Made by a program: the position numbers and the translations under genes. Below, piece after piece: positions 16,075 to 23,277 of a DNA stretch of 26,821 bases. The first letter of the stretch is position 1, and each line of letters starts with the position of its first letter. Source of the DNA: CAYFUT01 sp964346395 (GTDB taxonomy: Bacteria; Bacillota; Halanaerobiia; Halobacteroidales; Halobacteroidaceae); assembly GCA_964346395.1 (NCBI GenBank), contig CAYFUT010000036.1, positions 1 through 26,821 on the forward strand, in the 5' to 3' direction. The notes beneath the pieces are model-generated. The model was given only the letters and a program-made list of their open reading frames with translations. It was not told where the DNA came from and did not search any database.

Positions 16075-16953
16075 ATGAATTTGGATTTGAAGGAGCTGCA
16101 GGATAAGCTGCGGAATATTTTTAAGACAGAAGTCAGCCGGATTATTACGCAAGTTAAAGCTGATAATTTGGAGGTAGTAGTAGATAAAGCAAATGGAGAT
16201 ACAGCTACCCAGGCTGACTTAAAAATTGGGGAGCTATTGACTGATAGATTATTAACTTGGCTGCCTGATTCTATAGTAGTGGAAGAGGAAAGCTTTAATC
16301 AGGCTAAATTAGAAGAGTTGACTGAGGAAGAACTGGTCTGGATAATAGATCCCATTGATGGTACGAAAGCCTTCCGGACGGCAGGCAATAATGAATACTG
16401 TGTAGCTGTAGCTTTGCTGCAGAAGGGGCAGCCGATATTGAGTAGTATTTATGCTCCGGAGTTGAGTTTTAGAGCGGGAGACAGTTTACTAATAGAGGCT
16501 AGAAAAGATGCGGATCAGGTATTAGTTAATGGTTCTCCTCTCTCTGACTCTTCCAGCCGTAATGAAAAACAGCTGAAGTGTGTTAATCATATCCATCGAG
16601 CCCAGGAGTTGTCGCCAGTAGAAAGAAAAATAGCCGATTCATTTCAGCGTCAGGAGAAGATAAGGGCTTATGACGGCCATTCTACTCTGATTCATTATTG
16701 TTTAGTAGCTATTGGCGACCAACCGCAGGTATTTACGCGGCGGGAGGCCAGTATCTGGGATGTTGTTCAGGCTGCTTATATAGTAGAAAAGGCCGGGGGA
16801 ACAGTCATTTATTCCGATGGGGAATCGGTGCTGCCGGTTGTTTATGATCAGCTAACTTATGATGCAGAGACCAATCGATTAATAGTTCCGTTCAATCTAG
16901 CTTGTCCGCGGACGGAAGTAGCAGAAAAGGTTCGACAGGAGTTAGCAGAATAG
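16075..16953 (+). CDS. Inositol monophosphatase-family phosphatase (CysQ/SuhB-like)
   Basis: The 292-residue protein carries the metal-binding motifs of the lithium-sensitive phosphatase family: VEEES at 69-73, IDPIDGTKAF at 91-100 and ASIWDVVQAA near 225-234. Members hydrolyse inositol phosphate, 3'(2'),5'-bisphosphate nucleotides (CysQ) or sugar phosphates. The wide spacing and the sequence around WIIDPIDGTKAF favour a CysQ or bisphosphatase-like member over strict SuhB, but this cannot be settled by eye. It follows the chemoreceptor gene after about 50 bases and ends just before the first suy-operon operator. A link to sulfonate metabolism (removing PAP, or a phosphatase step on a sulfosugar phosphate) is only suggested by position. 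The ribosome site is AGGGGGGAG before ATG 16075. Confidence 0.85.
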   Translation: MNLDLKELQDKLRNIFKTEVSRIITQVKADNLEVVVDKANGDTATQADLKIGELLTDRLLTWLPDSIVVEEESFNQAKLEELTEEELVWIIDPIDGTKAFRTAGNNEYCVAVALLQKGQPILSSIYAPELSFRAGDSLLIEARKDADQVLVNGSPLSDSSSRNEKQLKCVNHIHRAQELSPVERKIADSFQRQEKIRAYDGHSTLIHYCLVAIGDQPQVFTRREASIWDVVQAAYIVEKAGGTVIYSDGESVLPVVYDQLTYDAETNRLIVPFNLACPRTEVAEKVRQELAE

Positions 16954-16957
16954 TTAA

Positions 16958-16971
16958 TTGAAAGGATTTAA
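16958..16971. promoter_or_regulatory. LacI-type operator O4 (imperfect), upstream of the suy promoter
   Basis: TTGAAAGGATTTAA differs by one base from the O5 sequence TTGAAAGGATTCAA. It lies 52 bp upstream of the -35 of the suy promoter, and its centre is 173 bp from that of O5, so the two sites bracket the promoter. Confidence 0.5.
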
Positions 16972-17022
16972 TATAAATAAAAATAAACCTTAAAATTAGT
17001 TTAATTTTAATTGCTATTTTGC

Positions 17023-17052
17023 TTGACAAGAGAGGTTAATCTATTATATAAT
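17023..17052 (+). promoter_or_regulatory. Promoter of the sulfolactate lyase operon
   Basis: TTGACA (17023-17028) and TATAAT (17047-17052) are exact consensus hexamers with an 18-bp spacer. Transcription would start near 17059, leaving about 150 bases of leader that contains operator O5 and an unused AAGGGGGGAG stretch at 17101-17110. Confidence 0.65.
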
Positions 17053-17130
17053 TCAACCAGAAAAGGTAATAAAGCATATTCAGTCCTTATTATAATAGAT
17101 AAGGGGGGAGAAAAAAATTTTTTAAGATAA

Positions 17131-17144
17131 TTGAAAGGATTCAA
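17131..17144. promoter_or_regulatory. LacI-type operator O5 in the suy leader
   Basis: TTGAAAGGATTCAA is the exact reverse complement of O2 in front of the sugar operon, about 70 bp downstream of the predicted start of transcription. A repressor here would act as a roadblock or loop with O4. Confidence 0.7.
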
Positions 17145-17210
17145 AATTAAAAAATATTTTAAAGCAGCAGAATTTGTTTATTAAAAATAACCAGCCGGGA
17201 GGGGGATACT

Positions 17211-17510
17211 ATGGCCGAAAATAATAGAGTGTTTGTGATTGATGAAAAAGACAATGTTGCTACTGTAGTTACTGACATTATAGAAGCAGGTACAGAAGTA
17301 GAGGTAAAAGTAGGCGATGAAGTGAAAAAGGTGACTTTGAATGATGATATTGAATATGGGCATAAGTTTGCCTTAGTAGATATTGACAAAGAAGAAACTG
17401 TTTATAAATACGGACTAAGTATTGGTCAAGCTAGTACTGATATTGAGCAGGGTACTTGGGTTCATGCACATAATATGGAACCAGTTAGAGCACGAGGCGA
17501 TTTAGCTTAA
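17211..17510 (+). CDS. suyA: Sulfolactate sulfo-lyase small subunit SuyA (UxaA N-terminal/SAF domain)
   Basis: The 99-residue protein is a single SAF-type domain as found at the N-terminus of altronate dehydratases and as the separate alpha subunit of (2R)-sulfolactate sulfo-lyase. The C-terminus WVHAHNMEPVRARGDLA carries the HN...R.RGD pattern of SuyA-type subunits. With SuyB it would cleave (R)-3-sulfolactate to pyruvate and sulfite in the cytoplasm. It is the first gene of the second regulated operon, with GGAGGGGG before the ATG and the large subunit 32 bases downstream. A small subunit of a split sugar-acid dehydratase is the alternative. The TauE/SafE exporter and the operators shared with the YihQ-like operon favour the sulfonate reading. 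Confidence 0.82.
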   Translation: MAENNRVFVIDEKDNVATVVTDIIEAGTEVEVKVGDEVKKVTLNDDIEYGHKFALVDIDKEETVYKYGLSIGQASTDIEQGTWVHAHNMEPVRARGDLA

Positions 17511-17542
17511 TTACATTCAAATTTGAAGGGAGGCCATTAACA

Positions 17543-18715
17543 ATGGAAAATCATTTTTTAGGATACCCCAGAGAGAATGGTGATGTGGGAGTTAGAAATT
17601 ACTTACTAGTATTATCAGGAACTATTTATGCTAATGAGGTAGTAAATAGAATTGCGGACACAGTTCCTAATGCAATTGGGATTACTCATCCGTTAGGCCG
17701 CTGTCAGACACGACAAGATTTGCGGAAAACATTTAGAACTTTAGTCGGCTTTGGAAAGAATGCTAATGCAGGAGCTGTTATTGTTGTTGAACACTATAAA
17801 GAAGAAGGCTGTACTGCTAACCAAATAGCGGAAGAAATTGCGAAGACAGGTAAGCCGGTAGAAACAGTCAATATTCATGATTCCGGTGGAACTTTAGAGG
17901 CTACTAAGAAAGGATTCCGCCAAGCACTGAACTTAAGCCGTAAAATCAGTCAGTATCAGCGGGAAGAAGTGCCAGTATCTAAGCTGTTATTAGGATTGAA
18001 CTGCGGTACTTCCGACACTACTTCTGGTTTAGCTTCTAATCCAGCAACTGGTGTTGCTTCTGATATGGTAATTGACAACGGCGGTCGTTCAGTAATGGCA
18101 GAAACGACTGAAATTATCGGCGGCGAAGAATGGATGGCCGATAAAGCTGTTAACCAAGAGGTAGCTGATCAGATTTATAAAATAGCAGACGAAATGGAAG
18201 ACCACATCCTCAGTGAGGGTGAAGATATCCGCGGTTCTCAGCCGACTGGAGATAACATGAAGGGCGGACTGAGTACTTTAGAAGAAAAATCCTTAGGAGC
18301 TATTAAGAAGAGTGGTTCTAAAACTCTGCAGGATGTAATTGACTGGGCAGAACGACCAAAAGATACTAGCGGACTGTACTTTATGGATACTCCTGGTCAT
18401 GGTGGCGAATCAATTACTGGTATTGCTGCCGGGGGAGCACAAGTCTTAGTCTTCTCTACTGGAGGCGGCCATACAATTGCTAATCCACTGATGCCTACAA
18501 TTAAGGTAACAGGAAATGAACAGTCCTGGGACTTAATGAAGGATACAGTAGACTTAGATGTAACGGGCATCTTCACAGGAGACTTAACAATTGACGAAGC
18601 CGGCCAGAAGGTTTATCAAGAAGTACTAGAAACTGCTTCCGGAAAATTAACTAAGTGTGAAGTCTTAGGCGACGAAACAGGCTTAGCTATTGCTCGGGAA
18701 GCTCCTAGTGTATAA
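17543..18715 (+). CDS. suyB: Sulfolactate sulfo-lyase large subunit SuyB (UxaA/GarD C-terminal family)
   Basis: The 390-residue protein matches the large half of UxaA-type lyases: GYPRENGDVGVRNYLLVLSG at residues 7-26, GRCQTRQD, VVEHYKEEGC, LLLGLNCGTSDTTSGLASNP near 150-169, and GGGHTIANPLMPTIKVTGN in the C-terminal part. Split small and large subunits of this size are characteristic of SuyAB (EC 4.4.1.24), which needs iron and releases sulfite from (2R)-sulfolactate. The ribosome site AAGGGAGG precedes the ATG. It is followed by a 12-bp hairpin with a weak T-tract and then the racemase gene. Substrate assignment rests on family and context; altronate- or galactarate-type dehydration cannot be excluded from sequence alone. 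Confidence 0.84.
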   Translation: MENHFLGYPRENGDVGVRNYLLVLSGTIYANEVVNRIADTVPNAIGITHPLGRCQTRQDLRKTFRTLVGFGKNANAGAVIVVEHYKEEGCTANQIAEEIAKTGKPVETVNIHDSGGTLEATKKGFRQALNLSRKISQYQREEVPVSKLLLGLNCGTSDTTSGLASNPATGVASDMVIDNGGRSVMAETTEIIGGEEWMADKAVNQEVADQIYKIADEMEDHILSEGEDIRGSQPTGDNMKGGLSTLEEKSLGAIKKSGSKTLQDVIDWAERPKDTSGLYFMDTPGHGGESITGIAAGGAQVLVFSTGGGHTIANPLMPTIKVTGNEQSWDLMKDTVDLDVTGIFTGDLTIDEAGQKVYQEVLETASGKLTKCEVLGDETGLAIAREAPSV

Positions 18716-18745
18716 TTAATCTTCTACAGTATAATTAAGTAATTG

Positions 18746-18777
18746 TTCAGGGTTCAGGGGTTTCTCTGAACCCTGAA
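18746..18777 (+). terminator. Hairpin between suyB and larA-like gene, possible partial terminator
   Basis: TTCAGGGTTCAG (18746-18757) and CTGAACCCTGAA (18766-18777) form a perfect 12-bp stem with an 8-nt loop, followed by TTTATTGAG. The short broken T-tract suggests partial termination or protection of the suyAB mRNA, lowering expression of the downstream genes. Confidence 0.55.
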
Positions 18778-18806
18778 TTTATTGAGTAACTTTAAAGGGG
18801 GATTTG

Positions 18807-20066
18807 ATGTATAAACTACCGTACGGCAATCAATATTTGGACTTTACATTACCAGAGGCCAGTGATGTTTCAGTTTTAGAGTCAACTGAAATTAACGCGG
18901 AGCAGCCGGAGAGTCAACTGGTAGCAGAAGCATTGGCTGACCCTCTGGGGCAGGATTTACCGAAGGATATCGGTAGTGAAGAGGAGATAGCAATTGTAAT
19001 CAGTGATTTAACCCGACCAGTTCCTAACAAAGTTATTTTACCTCCCCTATTAAATCGTTTAGTTGATCGCGGTGCTAAGCAAGAAAAGATTACTATTGTA
19101 GTCGGAACCGGAAAACACCGGGTGCATAATAGAGAAGATTTTATAGAATTAGTCGGCGCAGAAATAGTGAATAAGTATAATGTTGTCAGCCACGATGGTG
19201 AAGATAAGGACAGTCATACCTACTTGGGGGAGACTTCCCGGGGAACTCCGCTCTATATTGACAGTAGATTTGCTGAGGCGGATATAAAAATTGTAACCGG
19301 TATGCTGGATCCGCACCAATTTGTCGGCTTTTCCGGCGGCATGAAAGGAGTTACGATTGGGCTCGGTTATGAAGAAACTATTGAGACTAACCACAGTCAA
19401 ATGTTTAAGGATAAAGCCCAATTGGGAGATAAAGATCAGAATCCCGTCCGCCAGGATGTAAATGAACTGCGGGAGTTTTTAGAGGTTGAGTTTTGTATCA
19501 ATGTAATTTTAGATGATCATAATGAGATAATTAAGGTGTTAGCCGGTGATGAAGAAGAAGTTTTCAAGCAAGGGGTAGAGTTTATTAATTATAAAGCTGT
19601 GGCGGAAACTGATCAGCCAGTAGATATTGCAATTGCTTCTCCCGGCGGTTATCCAAAAGATATTAATTTATATCAGGCACAAAAAGCTTTATTTCACGCA
19701 GCAGAAATTGTTAAAGAAGGCGGAACTATTGTTTTGGCAGCAGAATGTATCGAAGGGATTGGCAGCAGCGCTTTTGAAGAATGGATGCAGGCGGGAGAAA
19801 CGCCAGCGGAAGTACTGACTAACTTCAAACAGGCTGGTTTTCAGCTGGAAGCTCATAAGGCTTATTTATTTTCTTCTTCTCTGGTCAAAGCTGATTTATT
19901 TCTGGTTTCAGACGGATTAGAAGAGGAGTTAGCGTCTACTTTTAAGCTGAAGCTGTTTTCCAGTCTTGAACAAGCGATAGAAAAGGCGATTGCTAAATAC
20001 GGCCAAGAAAGTAAGATAGCTGTCTTGCCGAAGGCATCGAGTCTTATCCCACAGATTAAGAATTAA
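18807..20066 (+). CDS. larA: LarA-type nickel-pincer 2-hydroxyacid racemase, candidate sulfolactate racemase
   Basis: The product of about 419 residues keeps every LarA active-site residue at nearly the spacing of the Lactobacillus enzyme: R70 (ISDLTRPVPNK), H104 (GTGKHRVHN), H170 (GMLDPHQFVGFSGG), K180 (GGMKG, the lysine bound to the nickel-pincer nucleotide), H196 (ETNHSQ), Q290 and K293 (YQAQKAL). LarA proteins racemise short 2-hydroxy acids by hydride transfer without net redox change. Between suyAB and the AOR it would interconvert (S)- and (R)-3-sulfolactate, since aldolase-derived SLA should give the S form and SuyAB uses the R form. That substrate is inferred. LarB/C/E cofactor makers are not in the window. 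ATG 18807 is preferred over the adjacent TTG. Confidence 0.85.
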   Translation: MYKLPYGNQYLDFTLPEASDVSVLESTEINAEQPESQLVAEALADPLGQDLPKDIGSEEEIAIVISDLTRPVPNKVILPPLLNRLVDRGAKQEKITIVVGTGKHRVHNREDFIELVGAEIVNKYNVVSHDGEDKDSHTYLGETSRGTPLYIDSRFAEADIKIVTGMLDPHQFVGFSGGMKGVTIGLGYEETIETNHSQMFKDKAQLGDKDQNPVRQDVNELREFLEVEFCINVILDDHNEIIKVLAGDEEEVFKQGVEFINYKAVAETDQPVDIAIASPGGYPKDINLYQAQKALFHAAEIVKEGGTIVLAAECIEGIGSSAFEEWMQAGETPAEVLTNFKQAGFQLEAHKAYLFSSSLVKADLFLVSDGLEEELASTFKLKLFSSLEQAIEKAIAKYGQESKIAVLPKASSLIPQIKN

Positions 20067-20086
20067 ACTAGGAGGGATAAATTGTG

Positions 20087-21901
20087 ATGGGAAGTATTCA
20101 GGGTCAAATATTACGGGTTAATTTGTCAGAACAGGAGTATCAAGTAGAAGAACTGGATGAGGAATTATATAAAGAATATATTGGTTCCCGCGGGTTAGGA
20201 AGTAAGTTATTTCATGAGGAAGTTCCCGGCGGGATAGATCCGTTTGCGGAAGAAAACAAAATATTTATTATGGCAGGAGCTTTAAACGGAACTAAAGTTC
20301 CGGCTGCTCCCAAGCATACTTGGGTTAGTCAGTCGCCGCTCAATGGTTTTTATGCGGAAGGAAGTACTTCGGGTGGTTCTTTTGCTCCTTATTTGAAGCA
20401 AAACGGATTTGACGGAATTGTGATTGAGGGTAAGGCTGATCGGCCGATGTATTTTGTAGTGGAAGACGGTGAAGTTAGCTTTCACAAGGCAGAAAAGTAT
20501 TGGGGACTAAAGGTTACAGAAGCCGAACGCCCAATTAAAGAAAGATTTCCCGACATGCAGACGGCAATTATCGGGCCGGCAGGAGAAAATAAAGTCCGCT
20601 ATGCGGCCGTAAGAGTAGAACGGCGGTCTGTAGGCCGAACTGGTTTAGGAGCAGTGATGGGTTCTAAGAATTTAAAGGCTTTAGGCGTCATGCCGGGAGA
20701 AGAAGAGGTAGAAGTAGCTGATGAAGAGAAGATGGACGAATTGATTAGTGATTTTTATGAACAGATTAGAGTAACTCAATTTACTAGTGAGACGAGAAGA
20801 AAATACGGCACAACTCATATGTTTGATTTTATTAATGATAACGGGGTAATGCCGACGAAAAACTTCCAGCTGTCTATGTTTGAAAAGGATACTAGTGACT
20901 TCAACCACGAAACAATAAGAGAGAAATTTACAATCGAAGATGAAGCCTGTCACCGGTGTCCGATAGTCTGCGGCAAGAAAATGTTGGCCCGCGAAGGTAA
21001 GTATGCCGGCAGCAGTAATGCCGGACCGGAATGGGAGACAATGTGGTCTTTTGGCCCGCAGTGCGATAATAACAGTATGGAAGTAGTAATTAAGGCTAAT
21101 GAATTATGTAATGAATTAGGACTAGATACTATTTCGGCTGGTAATGTAGTCGGTTTTGCAATGGAATGTTATGAACGAGGCTTAATTACAGAAGAGGATT
21201 TAGGTTATGAATTAGACTGGGGCGATGATGAGGCAATTTTACAGCTAGTCCGCGATATTGCTTCCCAGAGAAACTTTGGCGCTGAATTGGCTGAGGGAAC
21301 TATTCGGGTAGCAGAAGACTTAGGAGTAGAAGATATAGCCATGCAGGTTAAAGGTGTAGAAATTCCGGCTTATGATCCGCGCAGCGTTTGGGGTATGGGC
21401 TTAGCTTATGCTACGTCTAGCCGCGGTGCTTGTCATTTAAGATCCTTTACGCCTAGTGCTGAATTGGAAGGCTTAGGCGGCGGCAGAACCTCAATTGAAG
21501 GTAAAGCTGAATTTGTAGTTAATGATCAGAATATCCGCGGAACCTTTGAAGCAGCTGGCCAGTGCTTTACGTCTACTGCGGCTATTACGCCTAAGTTTTA
21601 CGCTAAACTGCTATCAGCAGCAACTGGCTTAGACTTAAGCGAAAATGACTTGTACGAAATTGGAGAACGGATTTATAATGTAGAACGGTTACTTGCTGAG
21701 CGAGAAGGATATAAGCGGGACAGTGATACTCTGCCGGGGCGATTATTCAATGAAGAGGTGAAAAATGGCCCGGCCGAGGGAGAAATATTACCGGAAGATA
21801 AGTTCCTTGAAATGCTGGAAGAATATTATGAACTTAGAGGTTGGAATCCCGAAGACGGCACGCCAACAGAAGAAAAATTATCTGAATTAGGACTTAAATA
21901 A
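20087..21901 (+). CDS. aor: Tungsten-dependent aldehyde:ferredoxin oxidoreductase, candidate sulfolactaldehyde oxidoreductase
   Basis: The protein of about 604 residues is a full-length AOR. The N-terminal pterin-binding domain shows GSRGLGSKL and GPAGENKVRYAAVRVERRSVGRTGLGAVMGSKNLKA. The iron-sulfur ligands are C288, C291 and C295 (ACHRCPIVC) and C493 (AAGQCF), nearly the Pyrococcus furiosus spacing, and GPEWETMWSFGPQC is also family-typical. AORs oxidise aldehydes to acids with a bis-pterin tungsten centre and pass electrons to ferredoxin. Here the likely substrate is 3-sulfolactaldehyde, giving (S)-sulfolactate and reduced ferredoxin in the cytoplasm; this is inferred from the neighbours. 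The ribosome site GGAGGG serves either GTG 20084 or ATG 20087. The cofactor-linked genes downstream and the tungstate importer support a working W enzyme. Confidence 0.92.
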   Translation: MGSIQGQILRVNLSEQEYQVEELDEELYKEYIGSRGLGSKLFHEEVPGGIDPFAEENKIFIMAGALNGTKVPAAPKHTWVSQSPLNGFYAEGSTSGGSFAPYLKQNGFDGIVIEGKADRPMYFVVEDGEVSFHKAEKYWGLKVTEAERPIKERFPDMQTAIIGPAGENKVRYAAVRVERRSVGRTGLGAVMGSKNLKALGVMPGEEEVEVADEEKMDELISDFYEQIRVTQFTSETRRKYGTTHMFDFINDNGVMPTKNFQLSMFEKDTSDFNHETIREKFTIEDEACHRCPIVCGKKMLAREGKYAGSSNAGPEWETMWSFGPQCDNNSMEVVIKANELCNELGLDTISAGNVVGFAMECYERGLITEEDLGYELDWGDDEAILQLVRDIASQRNFGAELAEGTIRVAEDLGVEDIAMQVKGVEIPAYDPRSVWGMGLAYATSSRGACHLRSFTPSAELEGLGGGRTSIEGKAEFVVNDQNIRGTFEAAGQCFTSTAAITPKFYAKLLSAATGLDLSENDLYEIGERIYNVERLLAEREGYKRDSDTLPGRLFNEEVKNGPAEGEILPEDKFLEMLEEYYELRGWNPEDGTPTEEKLSELGLK

Positions 21902-21908
21902 ATAATGT

Positions 21909-21928
21909 GGGAGGGCAGCGTCCCTCCC
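21909..21928 (+). other. GC-only hairpin between AOR and TauE genes
   Basis: GGGAGGG (21909-21915) and CCCTCCC (21922-21928) form a 7-bp all-GC stem with a CAGCGT loop. No U-tract follows (CAAATATT). Like the hairpins at 5968, 11178 and 18746 it lies at a junction of functional modules within an operon. Confidence 0.6.
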
Positions 21929-21974
21929 CAAATATTCAACTGCTGGTTATTATTTTTAAAGTGAGGAGATAAGA

Positions 21975-22700
21975 GTGGAGTTAACAGCGGTATTTACTAT
22001 TTTATTGTTGGGCAGTATGATTCAGGGAGCTACTGGGTTTGGCTATGCTATTTTTTCTATGCCCCTGCTTTCGCTATTTATTCCGCTTGAATTGGCTACG
22101 GTATTGATTGTATTAACAGCTTTTGTGCTTAACTTTCAAATTTTTTATCAGCGGAAAGAAAATATTAATTGGAAATTAATGGGGTCTACCTTGGGTAGTG
22201 CCTTAGTAGGTACTTTCATTGGAGTTTGGGGGTTAGAAGGATTTAGCTCTGGAATATTACGAATGTTATTAGGAATTATATTAATAATTTTTTCTCTTTA
22301 TTTTATATTTTATTACCACAAGATTAAGATTAAGCCGTCTCTCTTAAATAGCATTATTGCCGGCGGCTTAGGTGGAATTATCAACGGTATGTTCGGCATG
22401 GGCGGTCCGCCGTTAGTAATTTATTATTTCTCTGCTGCGGAAAGTAAAGAAGAGTATCAAGGTTGTCTGCAGGCTACTTTTTTGGTGATGCTGGTCTATG
22501 CGGTCGGATTTCACTTTTTATACGGGAATATTACTACAGAAGTTCTGCCGCTGGTAGGAGTAGGAGTAGTAGGAGTACTGACGGGAGCTGGCTTAGGCTT
22601 AAAGATATTTGATCAATTAAAGAAAAGTGTCCTGCGGCGGGTTATTTCGGTGTTGATGACGGTTACTGGCTTAATGATGATTTTCAAAGGTTTACAATAA
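21975..22700 (+). CDS. tauE: TauE/SafE-family exporter, probable sulfite exporter
   Basis: The 241-residue membrane protein has about seven to eight helices in two related halves. GSMIQGATGFGYAIFSMPLL at residues 13-32 opens the first; GGLGGIINGMFGMGGPPLVI in the middle opens the second. This is the DUF81/TauE-SafE signature. Several members release sulfite or sulfoacetate made during sulfonate breakdown. Lying directly after suyAB, larA and aor, it would remove the sulfite produced by SuyAB. The GTG start at 21975 is preceded by GTGAGGAG. The family is broad and includes uncharacterised anion carriers, so sulfite specificity is inferred from context. Confidence 0.85.
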   Translation: MELTAVFTILLLGSMIQGATGFGYAIFSMPLLSLFIPLELATVLIVLTAFVLNFQIFYQRKENINWKLMGSTLGSALVGTFIGVWGLEGFSSGILRMLLGIILIIFSLYFIFYYHKIKIKPSLLNSIIAGGLGGIINGMFGMGGPPLVIYYFSAAESKEEYQGCLQATFLVMLVYAVGFHFLYGNITTEVLPLVGVGVVGVLTGAGLGLKIFDQLKKSVLRRVISVLMTVTGLMMIFKGLQ

Positions 22701-22726
22701 TTTATCATAATTAGGGGAGTGATAAC

Positions 22727-22990
22727 ATGAAGATAAAGGTTAATCCGCGGTTGTTGGGAGAAGAATTACCGGACTTTGAAGAAGGATCAAAAGAATTGGA
22801 AGTTGAAGAAGGGCTTACGATGCAGGAATTATTATTAGATTTAGGCTATCAAGAGTCAGATTTAAAGGCGTTTAAAATTATGATTAACGGCCGCCGACGC
22901 GGGATAGATTATGAATTGGAAGCTGAAGATGAAGTATTAGCTACGCCTGTTTCTTTAGCAGGTGGTCATGTGTGTGCTTGTTCGACGTAG
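22727..22990 (+). CDS. MoaD/ThiS-like ubiquitin-fold sulfur carrier with masked Gly-Gly
   Basis: The 87-residue protein has the beta-grasp pattern of MoaD/ThiS: MKIKVNPRLL, LEVEEGLTMQELLLDLGY, KIMINGRRRGIDYELEAEDEVLATP. It is clearly a paralogue of the next gene. Unlike a normal sulfur carrier it does not end in Gly-Gly: GG at 79-80 is followed by seven residues, HVCACST, read from an intact frame to TAG. Such a tail would have to be cut off before adenylation, or the protein may work in another way, for example by binding a metal through its CxC. Genes of this type are common beside tungsten AORs and are thought to help build the dithiolene of the W cofactor. Start ATG follows GGGGAGTGAT. 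Confidence 0.78.
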   Translation: MKIKVNPRLLGEELPDFEEGSKELEVEEGLTMQELLLDLGYQESDLKAFKIMINGRRRGIDYELEAEDEVLATPVSLAGGHVCACST

Positions 22991-23037
22991 GGAAGATGTT
23001 TGGTTAAATTAGATAGTTTTTTAGTAGGGGGGATTTG

Positions 23038-23274
23038 ATGCAGGTAAAAATAAATGCTAAAATGGTAAAGGAAGCAGGAGAAATAGAAAAAATAGATCAA
23101 CAGCTAGATATTGAGTGGGAGACTACAATCAAAGACCTGCTCTTACAGGTTGGCTATGACCAAGAATCCTTGCAAAAGATTAATGTGGTGGTTAACGGAC
23201 GGAAAAAGGGATTGGATTATGAACTGTCTCCGGAGGATACGGTAACTGTCTTTTCGCCGATGACTGGGGGGTAA
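23038..23274 (+). CDS. MoaD/ThiS-like sulfur carrier with terminal Gly-Gly
   Basis: This 78-residue beta-grasp protein ends exactly in MTGG, the free Gly-Gly needed for adenylation and thiocarboxylate formation. It aligns with its upstream neighbour over the whole length (NVVVNGRKKGLDYELSPEDTV against KIMINGRRRGIDYELEAEDEV), so the pair arose by tandem duplication. It is placed three bases before the E1-like gene, its natural activating partner. ATG 23038 is preferred over the adjacent TTG because AGGGGGG lies at the right distance. Expected role: sulfur donor for molybdopterin dithiolene in the tungsten cofactor. Confidence 0.82.
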   Translation: MQVKINAKMVKEAGEIEKIDQQLDIEWETTIKDLLLQVGYDQESLQKINVVVNGRKKGLDYELSPEDTVTVFSPMTGG

Positions 23275-23277
23275 AAA

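Noticed and set aside
17101..17122. Leader peptide behind the AAGGGGGGAG stretch in the suy leader
   Set aside because: The only start-like codon at the right distance is ATT followed by TTT TAA, so no peptide is encoded.
17211..18715. Altronate or galactarate dehydratase instead of SuyAB
   Set aside because: No sugar-acid genes are nearby, while the operators are shared with a YihQ-like operon and a TauE/SafE exporter follows. It remains the main alternative.
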